Shown: positions 1 through 8,156 of the stretch, in pieces
Numbering within the stretch: the first letter of the stretch is position 1
Layout of the letters: the number at the start of each line of letters is the position of its first letter
NCBI GenBank assembly: GCA_027487735.1
Contig: JAIYDA010000067.1
Coordinates: 1 to 33,836, forward strand
Direction: 5' to 3'
Source: Planctomycetaceae bacterium
Lineage (GTDB): Bacteria; Planctomycetota; Phycisphaerae; Phycisphaerales; UBA1924
DNA: 33,836 nt
The notes under the pieces: generated by a model
Told to the model about the DNA's origin: nothing
Database searches by the model: none
Seen by the model: only the letters and a program-made list of their open reading frames with translations
Program-made: the position numbers and the translations under genes

Positions 1-215
1 ACCTTCGCGGTCGGGTGCTCGTCGCTGAAGGTCGCAACCGGCACGCCCAGGGCTGCGACGTCGATGCCTTCGCGAATGGCGCGAATGAACATGAAGTGGA
101 AAGGGCCGCCGCCGAAGCTGAGGGGCAAGAAGGCGAAAGTGCCCTTGTCGATCGGCGCGTCAGGTGTTGGGAAGTCTTCACGCACCTCTCTCGATTCAGA
201 ACCAAGAGACCCCAT
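1..215 (-). CDS. Unidentified protein, N-terminal fragment (runs off left edge)
   Basis: An open frame reads from an ATG at 215 leftward off the window, giving about 71 residues with strong G/C preference at third codon positions, which supports real coding. The visible part includes FAFLPLSFGGGPFHF and IREGIDVAALGVPVATFSDE. I do not recognise the family. The frame stays open upstream, and a GTG at 243-245 would add ten residues (VSVSDGATLD); neither start has a clear ribosome-binding site. The gene is divergent from the ParB-like gene at 320 and sits beside a restriction-modification-like locus, so it may belong to the same accessory island, but nothing in the fragment shows a function. The C-terminal part lies outside the window. 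Confidence 0.6.
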   Translation of the reverse strand, partial: MGSLGSESREVREDFPTPDAPIDKGTFAFLPLSFGGGPFHFMFIRAIREGIDVAALGVPVATFSDEHPTAK

Positions 216-307
216 GTCCAGGGTCGCGCCATCGGATACCGACACGACGTTTTTTCTCAGGAGGCTGACGACGAAGATTTTGCTCGCATGTCGCCGCGAA
301 ACTCAGA

Positions 308-313
308 TAGTAT
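308..313 (+). promoter_or_regulatory. Putative -10 box for leaderless transcript of the ParB-like gene
   Basis: TAGTAT lies 6 nt before the ATG at 320, and no Shine-Dalgarno sequence is present. This spacing would start the mRNA at or next to the start codon. No convincing -35 box is visible. Several other genes in the window have the same arrangement. Confidence 0.35.
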
Positions 314-319
314 TCTCGC

Positions 320-1447
320 ATGGCCAGATCACCGCTGAAGTCGGACGCCCCGAAGATCGAGTACCTAAAGGTTGCGGACGTGCTTCTCGATCCGAAGAAC
401 CCCCGACTCGGACGCCGCAACGTTGAGCACGGACTCGACCAATCGCAGATTCTTGACCTCATGAAGGAGTGGACGCTCGACGAACTGGCCGTTTCGTTCG
501 TGGAGAGCGGGTATTGGCCGCAGGAAGCTGTCATCGTCGTTCAAGAAAAGCACTACGGCCAGCTGGCTGACGTAGTGGTCGAAGGGAACAGGCGGTTAGC
601 GGCGCTCAAGCTCCTGCATCTTGCCTGGAACGGCAAGCTGACATCAACCAAATGGGAGGAGCTCGCCAAGCAAGCAACCATTCAACGGCGCAAGGAACTC
701 GAAGAGATCGCCGTGATTCGCAAGGCGAGTCGAAAGGAAGTCAAGGCTTACCTAGGCTTTCGACACGTCACCGGTATCGCCGAGTGGAATCCTGCGGAGA
801 AAGCAGAGTTTATCTCGTCACTCATCGATGATGATGGGATGTCATACGAGGATGTTCGTAAGCAAATCGGCAGCAAAACTCCAACAGTTCGACAAAACTA
901 CATTGCCTATCGCGTGCTGCTTCAGATGGAGGACGCCTCGGACAAAATTGACGTAAAGCGCGTCGAAGATCGCTTCAGCGTTCTGTACCTTTCGCTCAGG
1001 ACAAATGGAGTGCAAACATACCTAGATGTCGACATAAAAGCAGATCCTGCCGCAGCGAAGCGGCCAGTTCCAAAGAAGCACCTTAACAACCTTGCGAACT
1101 TCGCACTCTGGCTTTTTGGCAATGAAGAGATAGAGCCAATTGTCCCCGAGTCACGCGAAGTGGACGAGTTTGGAAGGATACTCGAGAGCGAAGCAGCAGT
1201 GGCGTATCTCGAGCGAACGGAGCGACCCAGCTTCGAAGTCGCAAGACGAATGGCAGGCGTTGCAGAGTCTGAAATTTCAGAGCACCTCGAACGGGCAGCA
1301 GACGAGATAGAGGAGGCATTGAAAGCAGTTCATCAGCACAAGAAATCTAAGCGTGTGCAAGCTGCGGTGAAGCGTATCGGATTGGACACGGACCAACTCT
1401 TAGACGTTTTCCCGGAAATCAAGAAAGATGTTGAAGGGGAGAGTTGA
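320..1447 (+). CDS. ParB/sulfiredoxin-fold protein of a restriction-modification-like locus
   Basis: A 375-residue protein with a ParB/Srx-like N-terminal domain. The opening strand region includes DPKNPR (residues 24-29), and the hallmark ParB-type box reads EGNRRLAALK (88-97), the position that forms the nucleotide-binding site in ParB/Srx folds. A helical middle (SYEDVRKQIGSKTPTVRQNY) could be a DNA-binding helix-turn-helix, and the C-terminal third is charged and helical. It is not a chromosomal segregation ParB: no parA adjoins it and no parS-like site was noticed. It is followed at once by a nuclease-like gene and then by a convergent cytosine methyltransferase, so a role in target recognition or nucleotide-dependent control of a defence nuclease is an inference. 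Base composition is lower in G+C than in the genes from 4.2 kb onward, which suggests horizontal acquisition. Confidence 0.8.
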   Translation: MARSPLKSDAPKIEYLKVADVLLDPKNPRLGRRNVEHGLDQSQILDLMKEWTLDELAVSFVESGYWPQEAVIVVQEKHYGQLADVVVEGNRRLAALKLLHLAWNGKLTSTKWEELAKQATIQRRKELEEIAVIRKASRKEVKAYLGFRHVTGIAEWNPAEKAEFISSLIDDDGMSYEDVRKQIGSKTPTVRQNYIAYRVLLQMEDASDKIDVKRVEDRFSVLYLSLRTNGVQTYLDVDIKADPAAAKRPVPKKHLNNLANFALWLFGNEEIEPIVPESREVDEFGRILESEAAVAYLERTERPSFEVARRMAGVAESEISEHLERAADEIEEALKAVHQHKKSKRVQAAVKRIGLDTDQLLDVFPEIKKDVEGES

Positions 1448-1449
1448 TT

Positions 1450-2400
1450 ATGCTGGGACTACCAGAGACCGACTTTTCTGATCCAAAGTCCGCAATCAAG
1501 CTGGACGAACTGCAGATAGCCGATTGGATTGAGGGGTCAATCACATTCGCAGATCAAGAACTGTCTCAGAGCGAGGTCGTCGATGTTCTCAAGGAAAATT
1601 ATCTCACGGCAAAGGCAAGCGACCAGTCAGCAAATGATCGGGCAGTTGATCGAGTCAAGCAGACATGGCAGGAGTTGCATCGGAGAGCTGGCTGCCTTGG
1701 AGCTGCAGCTTCCTACGAAGTCGATGGGCCTCAAGTCAAGCGTACGCAGGAGTGGGAGCATACGCCTGGGTTCGCGTTCTGCTTGATCGTTGCCCTTCTT
1801 CCGGCGTACCGAACCGCGTTCAGGCAGTTCCGCGGCTACACAGAGCAGGGGCAGATCTTTGAGCGATTGACTCAGGCGTCACTCAGCGCACTTGGGTGGC
1901 AGGTCCACAATACAGGCTGGTCCAAATCGGCCTCTGACTCTATCGAATCCAAGATTCAAGCCGTGGCTGAGTTTCTCCGTGTCGATCCGATGCCGGACGC
2001 CAGCAAGAAGTGGCTTGCACCCAAGGCAAAGGATGCGGGACTGGATCTAATCTGTCAATACGAGTTTAAGGATGGCTGGGGCGGCAAGCCCATTATCTTG
2101 ACGCAATGCGCAAGTGGTGACAACTGGGAAGACAAATTGCACACTCCCAATCTAAAGATATGGAACAAGCTGCTCGATATGCACGCAGTTCCTGCGCGAG
2201 GGCTGGCAATGCCATTCGCGATTCGTAAAGACCGATTTCATCAAGCCAGCGTGACGGATGAGTTTGCGCTTTTGCTAGATCGACATCGCTTGGCAGTTCC
2301 AGGAAAGAAGCCAAAGGAGTGGATACCCAACGATCTCAACGAGGACATCTTGAAGTGGATGAAGAAGCGCGTAACTGCGCTTCTCGCCACAGCCTCGTAA
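1450..2400 (+). CDS. Putative restriction endonuclease (variant PD-(D/E)XK-like)
   Basis: A 316-residue protein. The ATG at 1450 is chosen because AGGGGAG (about 1435-1441) sits 8 nt upstream; a TTG at 1444 overlapping the previous stop would be too close to that site. The core resembles a nuclease fold: a helix with FERLTQASLSALGW (Glu about 138), then AGLDLI (Asp about 199), then a strand ILTQCASGDNW with Gln about 219 where the usual Glu stands, and a Lys about 229. The Gln-Cys-Ala in place of E-x-K is non-canonical, so catalysis is inferred. I recall this D...QCA(S/T)G pattern in uncharacterised proteins next to DNA methyltransferases, but I cannot confirm that without a search. Tight coupling to the ParB-like gene and convergence with a cytosine methyltransferase 25 bp away support a restriction role. 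Confidence 0.6.
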   Translation: MLGLPETDFSDPKSAIKLDELQIADWIEGSITFADQELSQSEVVDVLKENYLTAKASDQSANDRAVDRVKQTWQELHRRAGCLGAAASYEVDGPQVKRTQEWEHTPGFAFCLIVALLPAYRTAFRQFRGYTEQGQIFERLTQASLSALGWQVHNTGWSKSASDSIESKIQAVAEFLRVDPMPDASKKWLAPKAKDAGLDLICQYEFKDGWGGKPIILTQCASGDNWEDKLHTPNLKIWNKLLDMHAVPARGLAMPFAIRKDRFHQASVTDEFALLLDRHRLAVPGKKPKEWIPNDLNEDILKWMKKRVTALLATAS

Positions 2401-2425
2401 ATATGGGACACAGTCGATGTATGGC

Positions 2426-3724
2426 TCAGGCGGCGAGATGCGACTTTGTCGTCGCAGCGATAAGTCGCTTTGCAATTCGACTGACCAGGTCTGCGTTGAC
2501 CGCGTTGCCAAGTGCACGATATGCCTTGGTTGAGGACTCAGGGAAGTATCTGAGTTCTCCTAGGCCTTGAAGGCGAGCACATTCACGCACCGTCATATAG
2601 CGGCCTTCGGCTGCAATAATTGGCACTTGGGTTGTCGTCATAGCGATCAACGCCGGTGCGGCATCCGAGCGTTTCACCCTTACGCCTGAAGCCCGAAACT
2701 GAAGGATGTGTTTCGACATCTTGCGCGATTCACCCTTGCAGTTCCACTCAAGCTTTTGAAGGCTTGGTGGAAACGTGGCAATCGCGGGTATCCACTTGTC
2801 GAGCCATCGGCTGTGGCGTTGATAGAACTCTCGATTCTGCCTGATAAAGGTCTTCTTCCAAGTTGGAAAATGCTCACGGCGCGCGTACGAGGGAAGTACT
2901 GCGAGCCTGTCCTTGGAACTTACTTCGCTTAGCGCCAAACCGTGAGCGCCGCGGAAGGTCGCGAGACTACGACAGTGGAATGGCGTAGTTGTCTCAAATG
3001 GATAGTCCGCTCCAAACTCCATCGACCAGATAGGAAACGAGGGCAATTCCTCGTTCTTCGGAAATCTGTCGAGGAACTCCTGCCAAACATCGATGCACGA
3101 CGCATAGTGCGGAGGAATCACCTTGGCGTCAGTTGGCTTCGTATCCAGCACAGTTCTGATGTGCGATCGCTCGCCTGTGGGCATTGGCCATTCGAATCCC
3201 TCCAAACCCCCTAGCGCCCCCACAATAAAGAGGCGCTCACGTATCTGTGGAATACCGAATTGATGCGGCGACAGCGTCTGGCAATCGACGGAGTAGCCGA
3301 GCGAGCGCAACTGCTTTGCCATCTTCCGCCATGTCTCGCCATCGTTGTGTCTCGCAAGGTTTGCTACATTCTCGAACATCAGCATCCTTGGGCGACAGAC
3401 ACTCACCAGCCGAAGCAAGTGACCAAAGAGGTCACCATCCTTTGAGCACGCCAGCCCCAACTGCTCTCCAGCCTTCGAGAACGGTTGGCACGGGAACCCC
3501 GCGCAAAGTAGTTGATGCGGAGGGACGGTCTCTGGGTCCAGGGTTCGGATGTCGTCCCACGGTGTCACCCCGAAGTTGCGCGAATACAAGTCACGCAAAT
3601 CGGCCTGAAGCTCGCACGCCAACACACAACGGTGGCCAAGCCGAGCCAGCCCGTGGTGAAATCCACCGAGCCCCGAAAAGAGATCTACAAAGTCCACTGA
3701 ATGTTTCTGCGTTCTGAGAGACAT
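2426..3724 (-). CDS. dcm: DNA (cytosine-5)-methyltransferase
   Basis: A 432-residue C5-cytosine DNA methyltransferase that transfers methyl from SAM to cytosine. Visible motifs in order: motif I FVDLFSGLGGFHHG (residues 12-25), motif IV with catalytic Cys in GFPCQPFSKAG (Cys79), motif VI ENV (118-120), motif VIII QIRERLF (160-166), the variable region around 200-340 that would hold target recognition, then motif IX (around APALIAMTT) and motif X GNAVNADLV near the end. Every key residue is present, so it should be active. An in-frame ATG at 3814 would add 30 residues unlike the family; 3724 puts motif I at the usual distance from the N terminus. It ends 25 bp from the convergent nuclease-like gene and is probably the protecting methylase of that locus. 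The target site cannot be read from sequence alone. Confidence 0.93.
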   Translation of the reverse strand: MSLRTQKHSVDFVDLFSGLGGFHHGLARLGHRCVLACELQADLRDLYSRNFGVTPWDDIRTLDPETVPPHQLLCAGFPCQPFSKAGEQLGLACSKDGDLFGHLLRLVSVCRPRMLMFENVANLARHNDGETWRKMAKQLRSLGYSVDCQTLSPHQFGIPQIRERLFIVGALGGLEGFEWPMPTGERSHIRTVLDTKPTDAKVIPPHYASCIDVWQEFLDRFPKNEELPSFPIWSMEFGADYPFETTTPFHCRSLATFRGAHGLALSEVSSKDRLAVLPSYARREHFPTWKKTFIRQNREFYQRHSRWLDKWIPAIATFPPSLQKLEWNCKGESRKMSKHILQFRASGVRVKRSDAAPALIAMTTTQVPIIAAEGRYMTVRECARLQGLGELRYFPESSTKAYRALGNAVNADLVSRIAKRLIAATTKSHLAA

Positions 3725-4258
3725 GATGAGAGTTCGACTAACAGCTGGTTGCCGCCCAACGAACTGCGGTAAGATAGCGTGGGCCCGGAGCGTCCGCGCG
3801 ACGAGAGTCTTCATCGATCAGTTGAGGCATGTAGCCTTAACGGCAGGCCTTGCCTCACCCTTGGCGACAAGCCGTTGCCCCATTGGGGCTGGTGTCGGGC
3901 GGAGCTGGATTGTGCTTGGTTGGGGGTGACGGGGGCGTCAAGTCCCGGCCTGGGTGGTTCAGGTGGGCTCGCGGCAGCTCGCACCCCCACCACCGCGACG
4001 CGCCCGGCCTCCTCGACACCTTGCCACCTCGACACCTCGACACCTCTTCCCCTCCCCCCTCTGTCACTAGCCATCTCCTCCACATTTCAAGCCAACTTTC
4101 TCGCTCTTCCGATAAACGAGCAATCCGCGAGCTGCTGGCCCTAAGGAACGGAGTCCTTCGCCACTCGCGGTGGTGTTTTTGGGTGGTGCTGTCTGCCTTC
4201 GCGCACGTTGTGCGCTCGCGGGCATGCCTCCACCTTTCGCAGAGAGAAGGCTGTGTCC
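3725..4258. other. Intergenic region between the R-M island and parA
   Basis: This 534-bp stretch lies between the divergent starts of the methyltransferase and the ParA-like gene. I see no credible gene. It contains an 8-bp tandem repeat (4012-4043), a pyrimidine-rich run just after it, and small imperfect stems near 4142-4180 (AAGGA...TCCTT and CCAC...GTGG). Base composition shifts here from the lower-GC island to the GC-rich chromosome. Confidence 0.6.
4012..4043 (+). repeat. 8-bp tandem repeat, CTCGACAC type, 4 units
   Basis: Four consecutive octamers: CTCGACAC, CTTGCCAC, CTCGACAC, CTCGACAC, followed by CTCTTCCCCTC. The same octamer array recurs at 12997-13028 on the same strand and at 12747-12762 on the opposite strand, always between genes. 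The shared flank CTCTT(T)CCCCTC shows that the copies are related rather than chance simple repeats. Confidence 0.8.
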
Positions 4259-6139
4259 ATGCGCACGATCGCGATCATCAATCAAAAGGGCGGCTGCGGC
4301 AAGACGACCAGCGCCATCAACCTTTCCGCCGTGCTCGCGAGGCAGGGCAAGCGCGTGCTGCTGGTGGACATGGACCCACAGAGCCACTGCGCCGCTGGGC
4401 TTGGCATTCCTGAGCAGCGCATCGAGATGGACATTGGCGATGCGATGCTCGCGATCGGCAGCCGGCCCATCGACCCGGCTCGCTTGCTGTGGCGCGCGGT
4501 GCGCAACCTCGACCTGGCACCGAGCCGGATGCGGCTGGCGAGCCTGGAGGCGGCCAAGGGCGGGCTCGCGGAGCTTGCGGACAAGCACCGGCGGCTGCTG
4601 GCGGTGCTCGAGAAGTTTAAAACCGACTACGACATCGCGGTGGTGGATTGCTCGCCCGCGATTGGGCTTTTGACGTACAACGCGCTGGCCGCGGCGGACA
4701 TGGCGCTGATTCCCGTCGAGACGGGCTTCTTTAGCTTGCAGGGGGCCAACCGCCAGCTGAACACCGTGAAGAGCGTGAGCAAGAAGCTGGGCGTGGCGAT
4801 TCCGGCGTTCATGCTGCCCACGCTGCACGACCCGACGAACACAGTCGCGTGCGATCTGCTCGATGAGATGCACCGGCGCTATCGCGAGCGGATCATTCCT
4901 GTGGTGGTGCGGCGCGACACGCGCTTGCGCGAGGCCGCGAGCTTTGGGCAGACGATCGTGGACTATGCCCCGGGCAGCAGCGGCGCCGAGGACTATGGGC
5001 GGCTGGGCGTGTGGGTGTCGGAGAATCTCGTGGGTCGCAAGCCGCTGACGGCGGACGCGTTTGCCGAGACCGAGAGCAGCATCGATGGCAGAATGGGCGG
5101 CAGCATCGAGCTCGATGGCTTTGATGTGGTGAAGACCACGCTGAACGCGGCGCCCGTGCAGCAGACGGCGGCGGCGGAGCTGGGCCAGCCCATTTCGCAG
5201 CCCATCTCGCAGCCCACGCAAGTGAACGCAGGGCAAGCGGCGGCCCAGACGCAGCAAACGGGGCAGACGGGGCAGCAGATCACGCCAGCGAGCACGACCA
5301 CGGCAACAGGCGAGGTCAAGCCCATGACGCGGGCGGAAGACGTGGCTCGGCGGGCGCAGGAGTTCTTGCGTCGCATCGCGAGCGGTCGCAACGCGAGCAG
5401 CGCCAATGGAACGACCACCAACGCAACGACTGCCGCCTCGACGCAGGCCGCGGCCTCGCTGCGGCAGGCGATTCCTGCGGCAAACAGCACGACGGAGACC
5501 AAGCCCGTCGCTGCGACCCAGCCCATGAGCCCCACCACGGCGGCGACGCAGCTGGCGGGCGGCCAACTGAACAGCACGCTGAACAGCCCGCTGAACAGCC
5601 CGCTGCCGAACGCGGCGAAGCAGCCCGTGGAACTGCCCGCGACGACGATCACGCTGCCCGGTGGCATCGCGGCCCCGGGGCGTGCGACGACGCTGCCCAA
5701 GCCCCTGACCACGAACCCCGTGGAGCCCAAGCCCATCGACGCAAGCCAGGGCCCCGTGCTGCTGGAGGCGCGCAACGTGCTGGAGATGATCGACGAGCCC
5801 GCGACGGTGATGCCCGTGCACTCGTCGGCAGACCGCCTGCTGGGCGTGCGCGACACGACCCAGGGGCTGCTGTTTGTGCAGCCCATCACGAGCGGCAAAC
5901 GCATCGCGATTGCGGGCGCGTTCAACAACTGGTCGACGACCGAGCACGTGATGAAGCGCAACGAGCAGCTGGGCGTGCACGAGCTGTGCATTCGCCTGCC
6001 CAAGGGCACGTTTGCGTATCGCCTCGTGATCGACGGGCAGTGGACGCACGACGTGCACAACCCCAGCAACGAGCCCAACCCCTTTGGCGAGCTGAACAGC
6101 ATCGCCACGGTGGAGAGCGCGAGCATGGTGGGGGCGTGA
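4259..6139 (+). CDS. ParA-family ATPase fused to a C-terminal CBM48/AMPK-type glycogen-binding-like domain
   Basis: A 626-residue protein. Residues 1-258 form a complete ParA/MinD ATPase: deviant Walker A KGGCGKTT (10-17), DMDPQ (37-41), Walker B region VVDCSPA (about 128-134). Residues 265-530 are a low-complexity Gln/Thr/Ala/Pro linker with internal repeats (QPISQPISQ; LNSPLNSP) and one conserved-looking helix, TRAEDVARRAQEFLRRI (about 356-372). Residues about 535-620 form an E-set domain of the CBM48/AMPK-beta type: IAIAGAFNNW, then LPKGTFAYRLVIDGQW and DPNP-like NEPNPFGELN. The start is the ATG at 4259 behind AGAGAGAAGG with 8-nt spacing. ParA proteins position DNA or large complexes by ATP-dependent surface binding; the added domain could tether glycogen or another polymer, or serve in protein contact. 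The next gene seems to encode a degenerate MinD-like partner. Confidence 0.85.
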   Translation: MRTIAIINQKGGCGKTTSAINLSAVLARQGKRVLLVDMDPQSHCAAGLGIPEQRIEMDIGDAMLAIGSRPIDPARLLWRAVRNLDLAPSRMRLASLEAAKGGLAELADKHRRLLAVLEKFKTDYDIAVVDCSPAIGLLTYNALAAADMALIPVETGFFSLQGANRQLNTVKSVSKKLGVAIPAFMLPTLHDPTNTVACDLLDEMHRRYRERIIPVVVRRDTRLREAASFGQTIVDYAPGSSGAEDYGRLGVWVSENLVGRKPLTADAFAETESSIDGRMGGSIELDGFDVVKTTLNAAPVQQTAAAELGQPISQPISQPTQVNAGQAAAQTQQTGQTGQQITPASTTTATGEVKPMTRAEDVARRAQEFLRRIASGRNASSANGTTTNATTAASTQAAASLRQAIPAANSTTETKPVAATQPMSPTTAATQLAGGQLNSTLNSPLNSPLPNAAKQPVELPATTITLPGGIAAPGRATTLPKPLTTNPVEPKPIDASQGPVLLEARNVLEMIDEPATVMPVHSSADRLLGVRDTTQGLLFVQPITSGKRIAIAGAFNNWSTTEHVMKRNEQLGVHELCIRLPKGTFAYRLVIDGQWTHDVHNPSNEPNPFGELNSIATVESASMVGA

Positions 6140-6269
6140 GCGAACAGAGCTTTGTGCCCACGCGTGTGCGGCTGGCGGCTCGGTGCAGCTGGGTCGTGGG
6201 CGCAGGCCGTGATCGCTGATTTTGACCTGATTTGTCTTGTCTGTCGCTCGAACCTCTCGGAGCTCGCCC

Positions 6270-8138
6270 TTGCACGATGCGGAATACGACGCTCTGACGG
6301 ACCTCTTCATGTCCGACCAGCCCTTGCACACAGCGGGGCAGGCGGCGGGCACAGCGCAGGCACGAGCACGCGAGGGCACGCGTGACGCCTCACGCGAGGC
6401 TTCGCGCGCGGGCGTCATCACCCAGCCCACGCATGGCGAACTGCCTGAGATTCCTGCGCTCCCCTCCCCCAGGCTGCGGCTGGCGTCAGCCGTGGAAGCA
6501 AGCGAAGCGCGGGATGATCGAGCCCGCAGCGATGCTGCGAACATGTCTGCGACTGGGCTGCGCGTGGAGGGGCTCATCCTCGGGCATCTGCCCGTGCTTG
6601 GTGCGGCGTGGGTGACGCAGTATGCGAAGTTCATCGCCGAGAGCAAGGGGCAGACGGTCGCGCTGCTGCGATGCCATGAGGGCCAGGCGTGGCTCGATCT
6701 TGTGCAGCCGCGGAGCAGGCAGTTTCAGCCGCCAGCTGCGGCGGAGGCACGCGGTGAGCAGCCAGCAGGCGACCGTGGAAGCGAGTCGGGCAGCGACGGT
6801 CACGAGCACGCCGGGCAGGAAGAAGCTGCCGAGCCCGACTTGCTCGCGTGTGCGGCGCGAGCTGCACGCGAGGCGCAGTCGTGGATGTTGCGCGTCGATG
6901 ATGCGCACGAGGTTGATCTGCTGAGCCTCGCGAGCGTGCAGACCGTGACGCTGCTGACCGGAGCCGACGACCCCGCGATCCTCGCGAGCTACCGCACGAT
7001 CAAGCACCTTGCGCAGCTGTGCGAGGAGATCGGGCGGCCCTTGAGCGATGGCACCGAGCCTGGAGCTTTGCGCATCCAGCTCGTCATCATGGGTGCCGAC
7101 GCGGCGAAGGCCCGCGAAGCGGATACGAAGATTCGCCGCTCTGCCCTTGCGTTCCTTGGCGCGGCGCTCGCGCCTGCGCAGGCGATTGCGAAGATCAGCC
7201 CATGCGGCACGGTGGCGCTCTATCGCGGCGCGGCGACGGCGAGCGTCGCGGCGGTGCTCGATGCGGCGATCGAGGCTCGGCGCGGGGAGGGCCTGACTGG
7301 CGATCAGGCTGGTGAGAGACCTGGTGGCATAGGCGTCTCGCCTGTGCCCTCGTCACCCGCCACGCCCAACGAACCCAAGGCTCCGGCTGCGCACCCAGTG
7401 ATCGCGTCGCAACACAGCGCGGCCGCTACGAGCGAGACGCTTCAGCCCGAGTCCGTGCAACGCGAACAAACGCAGCGGGTGCGGCGTGAGGGCCGGGTGG
7501 GGTCGGATGTGGGGCTCGCGGAGGGCACAGGCGAGACGCCTGTGCCACCAGTTGCATCACGAGTTGCATCACCAGTTGCATCACCAGTCACAGCACCGGC
7601 GTTGTTTCCCGCTGTGCCACCAGTGGTCGCTCGCGGATTTCAGTCCTCGCTGGTCGCAAGCGCGCCAGCACCGGCAGTGGCAAGCGTCGTCAGCTCGCAG
7701 GCGGGGCCCGATGAGCCGCGCACGCCGCAGGCTTCGGTCGATGCGATTGCGCTGCTGAGCGCGAGCGATGTGCCCGGGCTTCGCGCCCTTACGGTGCAGT
7801 GCCCCTACGCGCCGAGCGTGCGATTTGGTCTCGATGCTTCAGGAGGTTTGCACGCGGCGGTCCTCACGGACGTGCCAGCGAGCGAAGCGAGCGCGATGGC
7901 AAGCCTGCTCACGGTGCAGACGTGGGCCCGCGAGCATGCCTCGCTGCTGGCGCTCGCGCTGCATGCCCCGATTGCGAACCAGACTGCGGGCTTGGCGGCT
8001 GGCTCGGGCCATGGCCCCTGCACGCTGCACCTGCTGACAACCACCAGCACCGCCCTGCGCTCGCTCATGCACGCCCCGGTCCGCGTGCACCTCGTGGTGC
8101 GAGCGGGTGCTGCGTGCGTCGCGACGCGGGTGGTGTAG
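6270..8138 (+). CDS. Putative degenerate MinD/FlhG-like protein lacking Walker A, with long linker and C-terminal domain
   Basis: About 622 residues, function unknown. A TTG at 6270 is preferred because GGAG (6259-6262) lies 7 nt upstream; a TTG at 6237 and an ATG at 6309 are possible. From about residue 98 the pattern GLILGHLPVLGAAWVTQYAK then GQTVALLRCHEG matches the opening strand, loop, helix and second strand of MinD ATPases, but the loop has no GKT/S. Later VTLLTGADDPAILASYRTIK followed by IQLVIMGADAAKAREADTK and FLGAAL resembles the MinD/FlhG segment that covers the switch region and the NxxxS strand. The rest is a Pro/Ala/Val linker (about 350-490) holding two translated palindromic repeats, then a separate C-terminal domain (about 490-622). 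It lies 130 bp after the ParA-CBM48 gene, so a partner or regulator role is likely. The MinD relation is my reading and needs structure prediction. Confidence 0.6.
   Translation: MHDAEYDALTDLFMSDQPLHTAGQAAGTAQARAREGTRDASREASRAGVITQPTHGELPEIPALPSPRLRLASAVEASEARDDRARSDAANMSATGLRVEGLILGHLPVLGAAWVTQYAKFIAESKGQTVALLRCHEGQAWLDLVQPRSRQFQPPAAAEARGEQPAGDRGSESGSDGHEHAGQEEAAEPDLLACAARAAREAQSWMLRVDDAHEVDLLSLASVQTVTLLTGADDPAILASYRTIKHLAQLCEEIGRPLSDGTEPGALRIQLVIMGADAAKAREADTKIRRSALAFLGAALAPAQAIAKISPCGTVALYRGAATASVAAVLDAAIEARRGEGLTGDQAGERPGGIGVSPVPSSPATPNEPKAPAAHPVIASQHSAAATSETLQPESVQREQTQRVRREGRVGSDVGLAEGTGETPVPPVASRVASPVASPVTAPALFPAVPPVVARGFQSSLVASAPAPAVASVVSSQAGPDEPRTPQASVDAIALLSASDVPGLRALTVQCPYAPSVRFGLDASGGLHAAVLTDVPASEASAMASLLTVQTWAREHASLLALALHAPIANQTAGLAAGSGHGPCTLHLLTTTSTALRSLMHAPVRVHLVVRAGAACVATRVV
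7321..7351 (+). repeat. REP-like palindrome inside a coding sequence, copy 1
   Basis: Core palindrome GGCATAGGCG-TCT-CGCCTGTGCC at 7326-7348, a hairpin with one imperfect pair. The 31-bp unit matches the reverse complement of 7521-7551 at 30 of 31 positions. It is translated in frame as part of the linker (GGIGVSPVP). Confidence 0.8.
7521..7551 (-). repeat. REP-like palindrome inside a coding sequence, copy 2 (inverted)
   Basis: Core GGCACAGGCG-AGA-CGCCTGTGCC at 7524-7546 is a perfect 10-bp stem with a 3-nt loop. It is inverted relative to copy 1 at 7321-7351. It is translated as GTGETPVPP, followed by repeated VASPVAS-type steps. Confidence 0.8.
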
Positions 8139-8156
8139 GGCTTCAGCACGTAGGAC

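Noticed and set aside
320-1447. Chromosome or plasmid partition parB
   Set aside because: No parA beside it, and it is coupled to a nuclease-like gene facing a methyltransferase; the ParA at 4259 is separated by 1.8 kb and belongs to a different transcript.
4067-6646. An 859-codon open frame on the minus strand opposite the ParA-CBM48 gene
   Set aside because: Its product is His/Arg/Gly-rich with no domain; it is the GC-rich antisense shadow of a gene with clear motifs.
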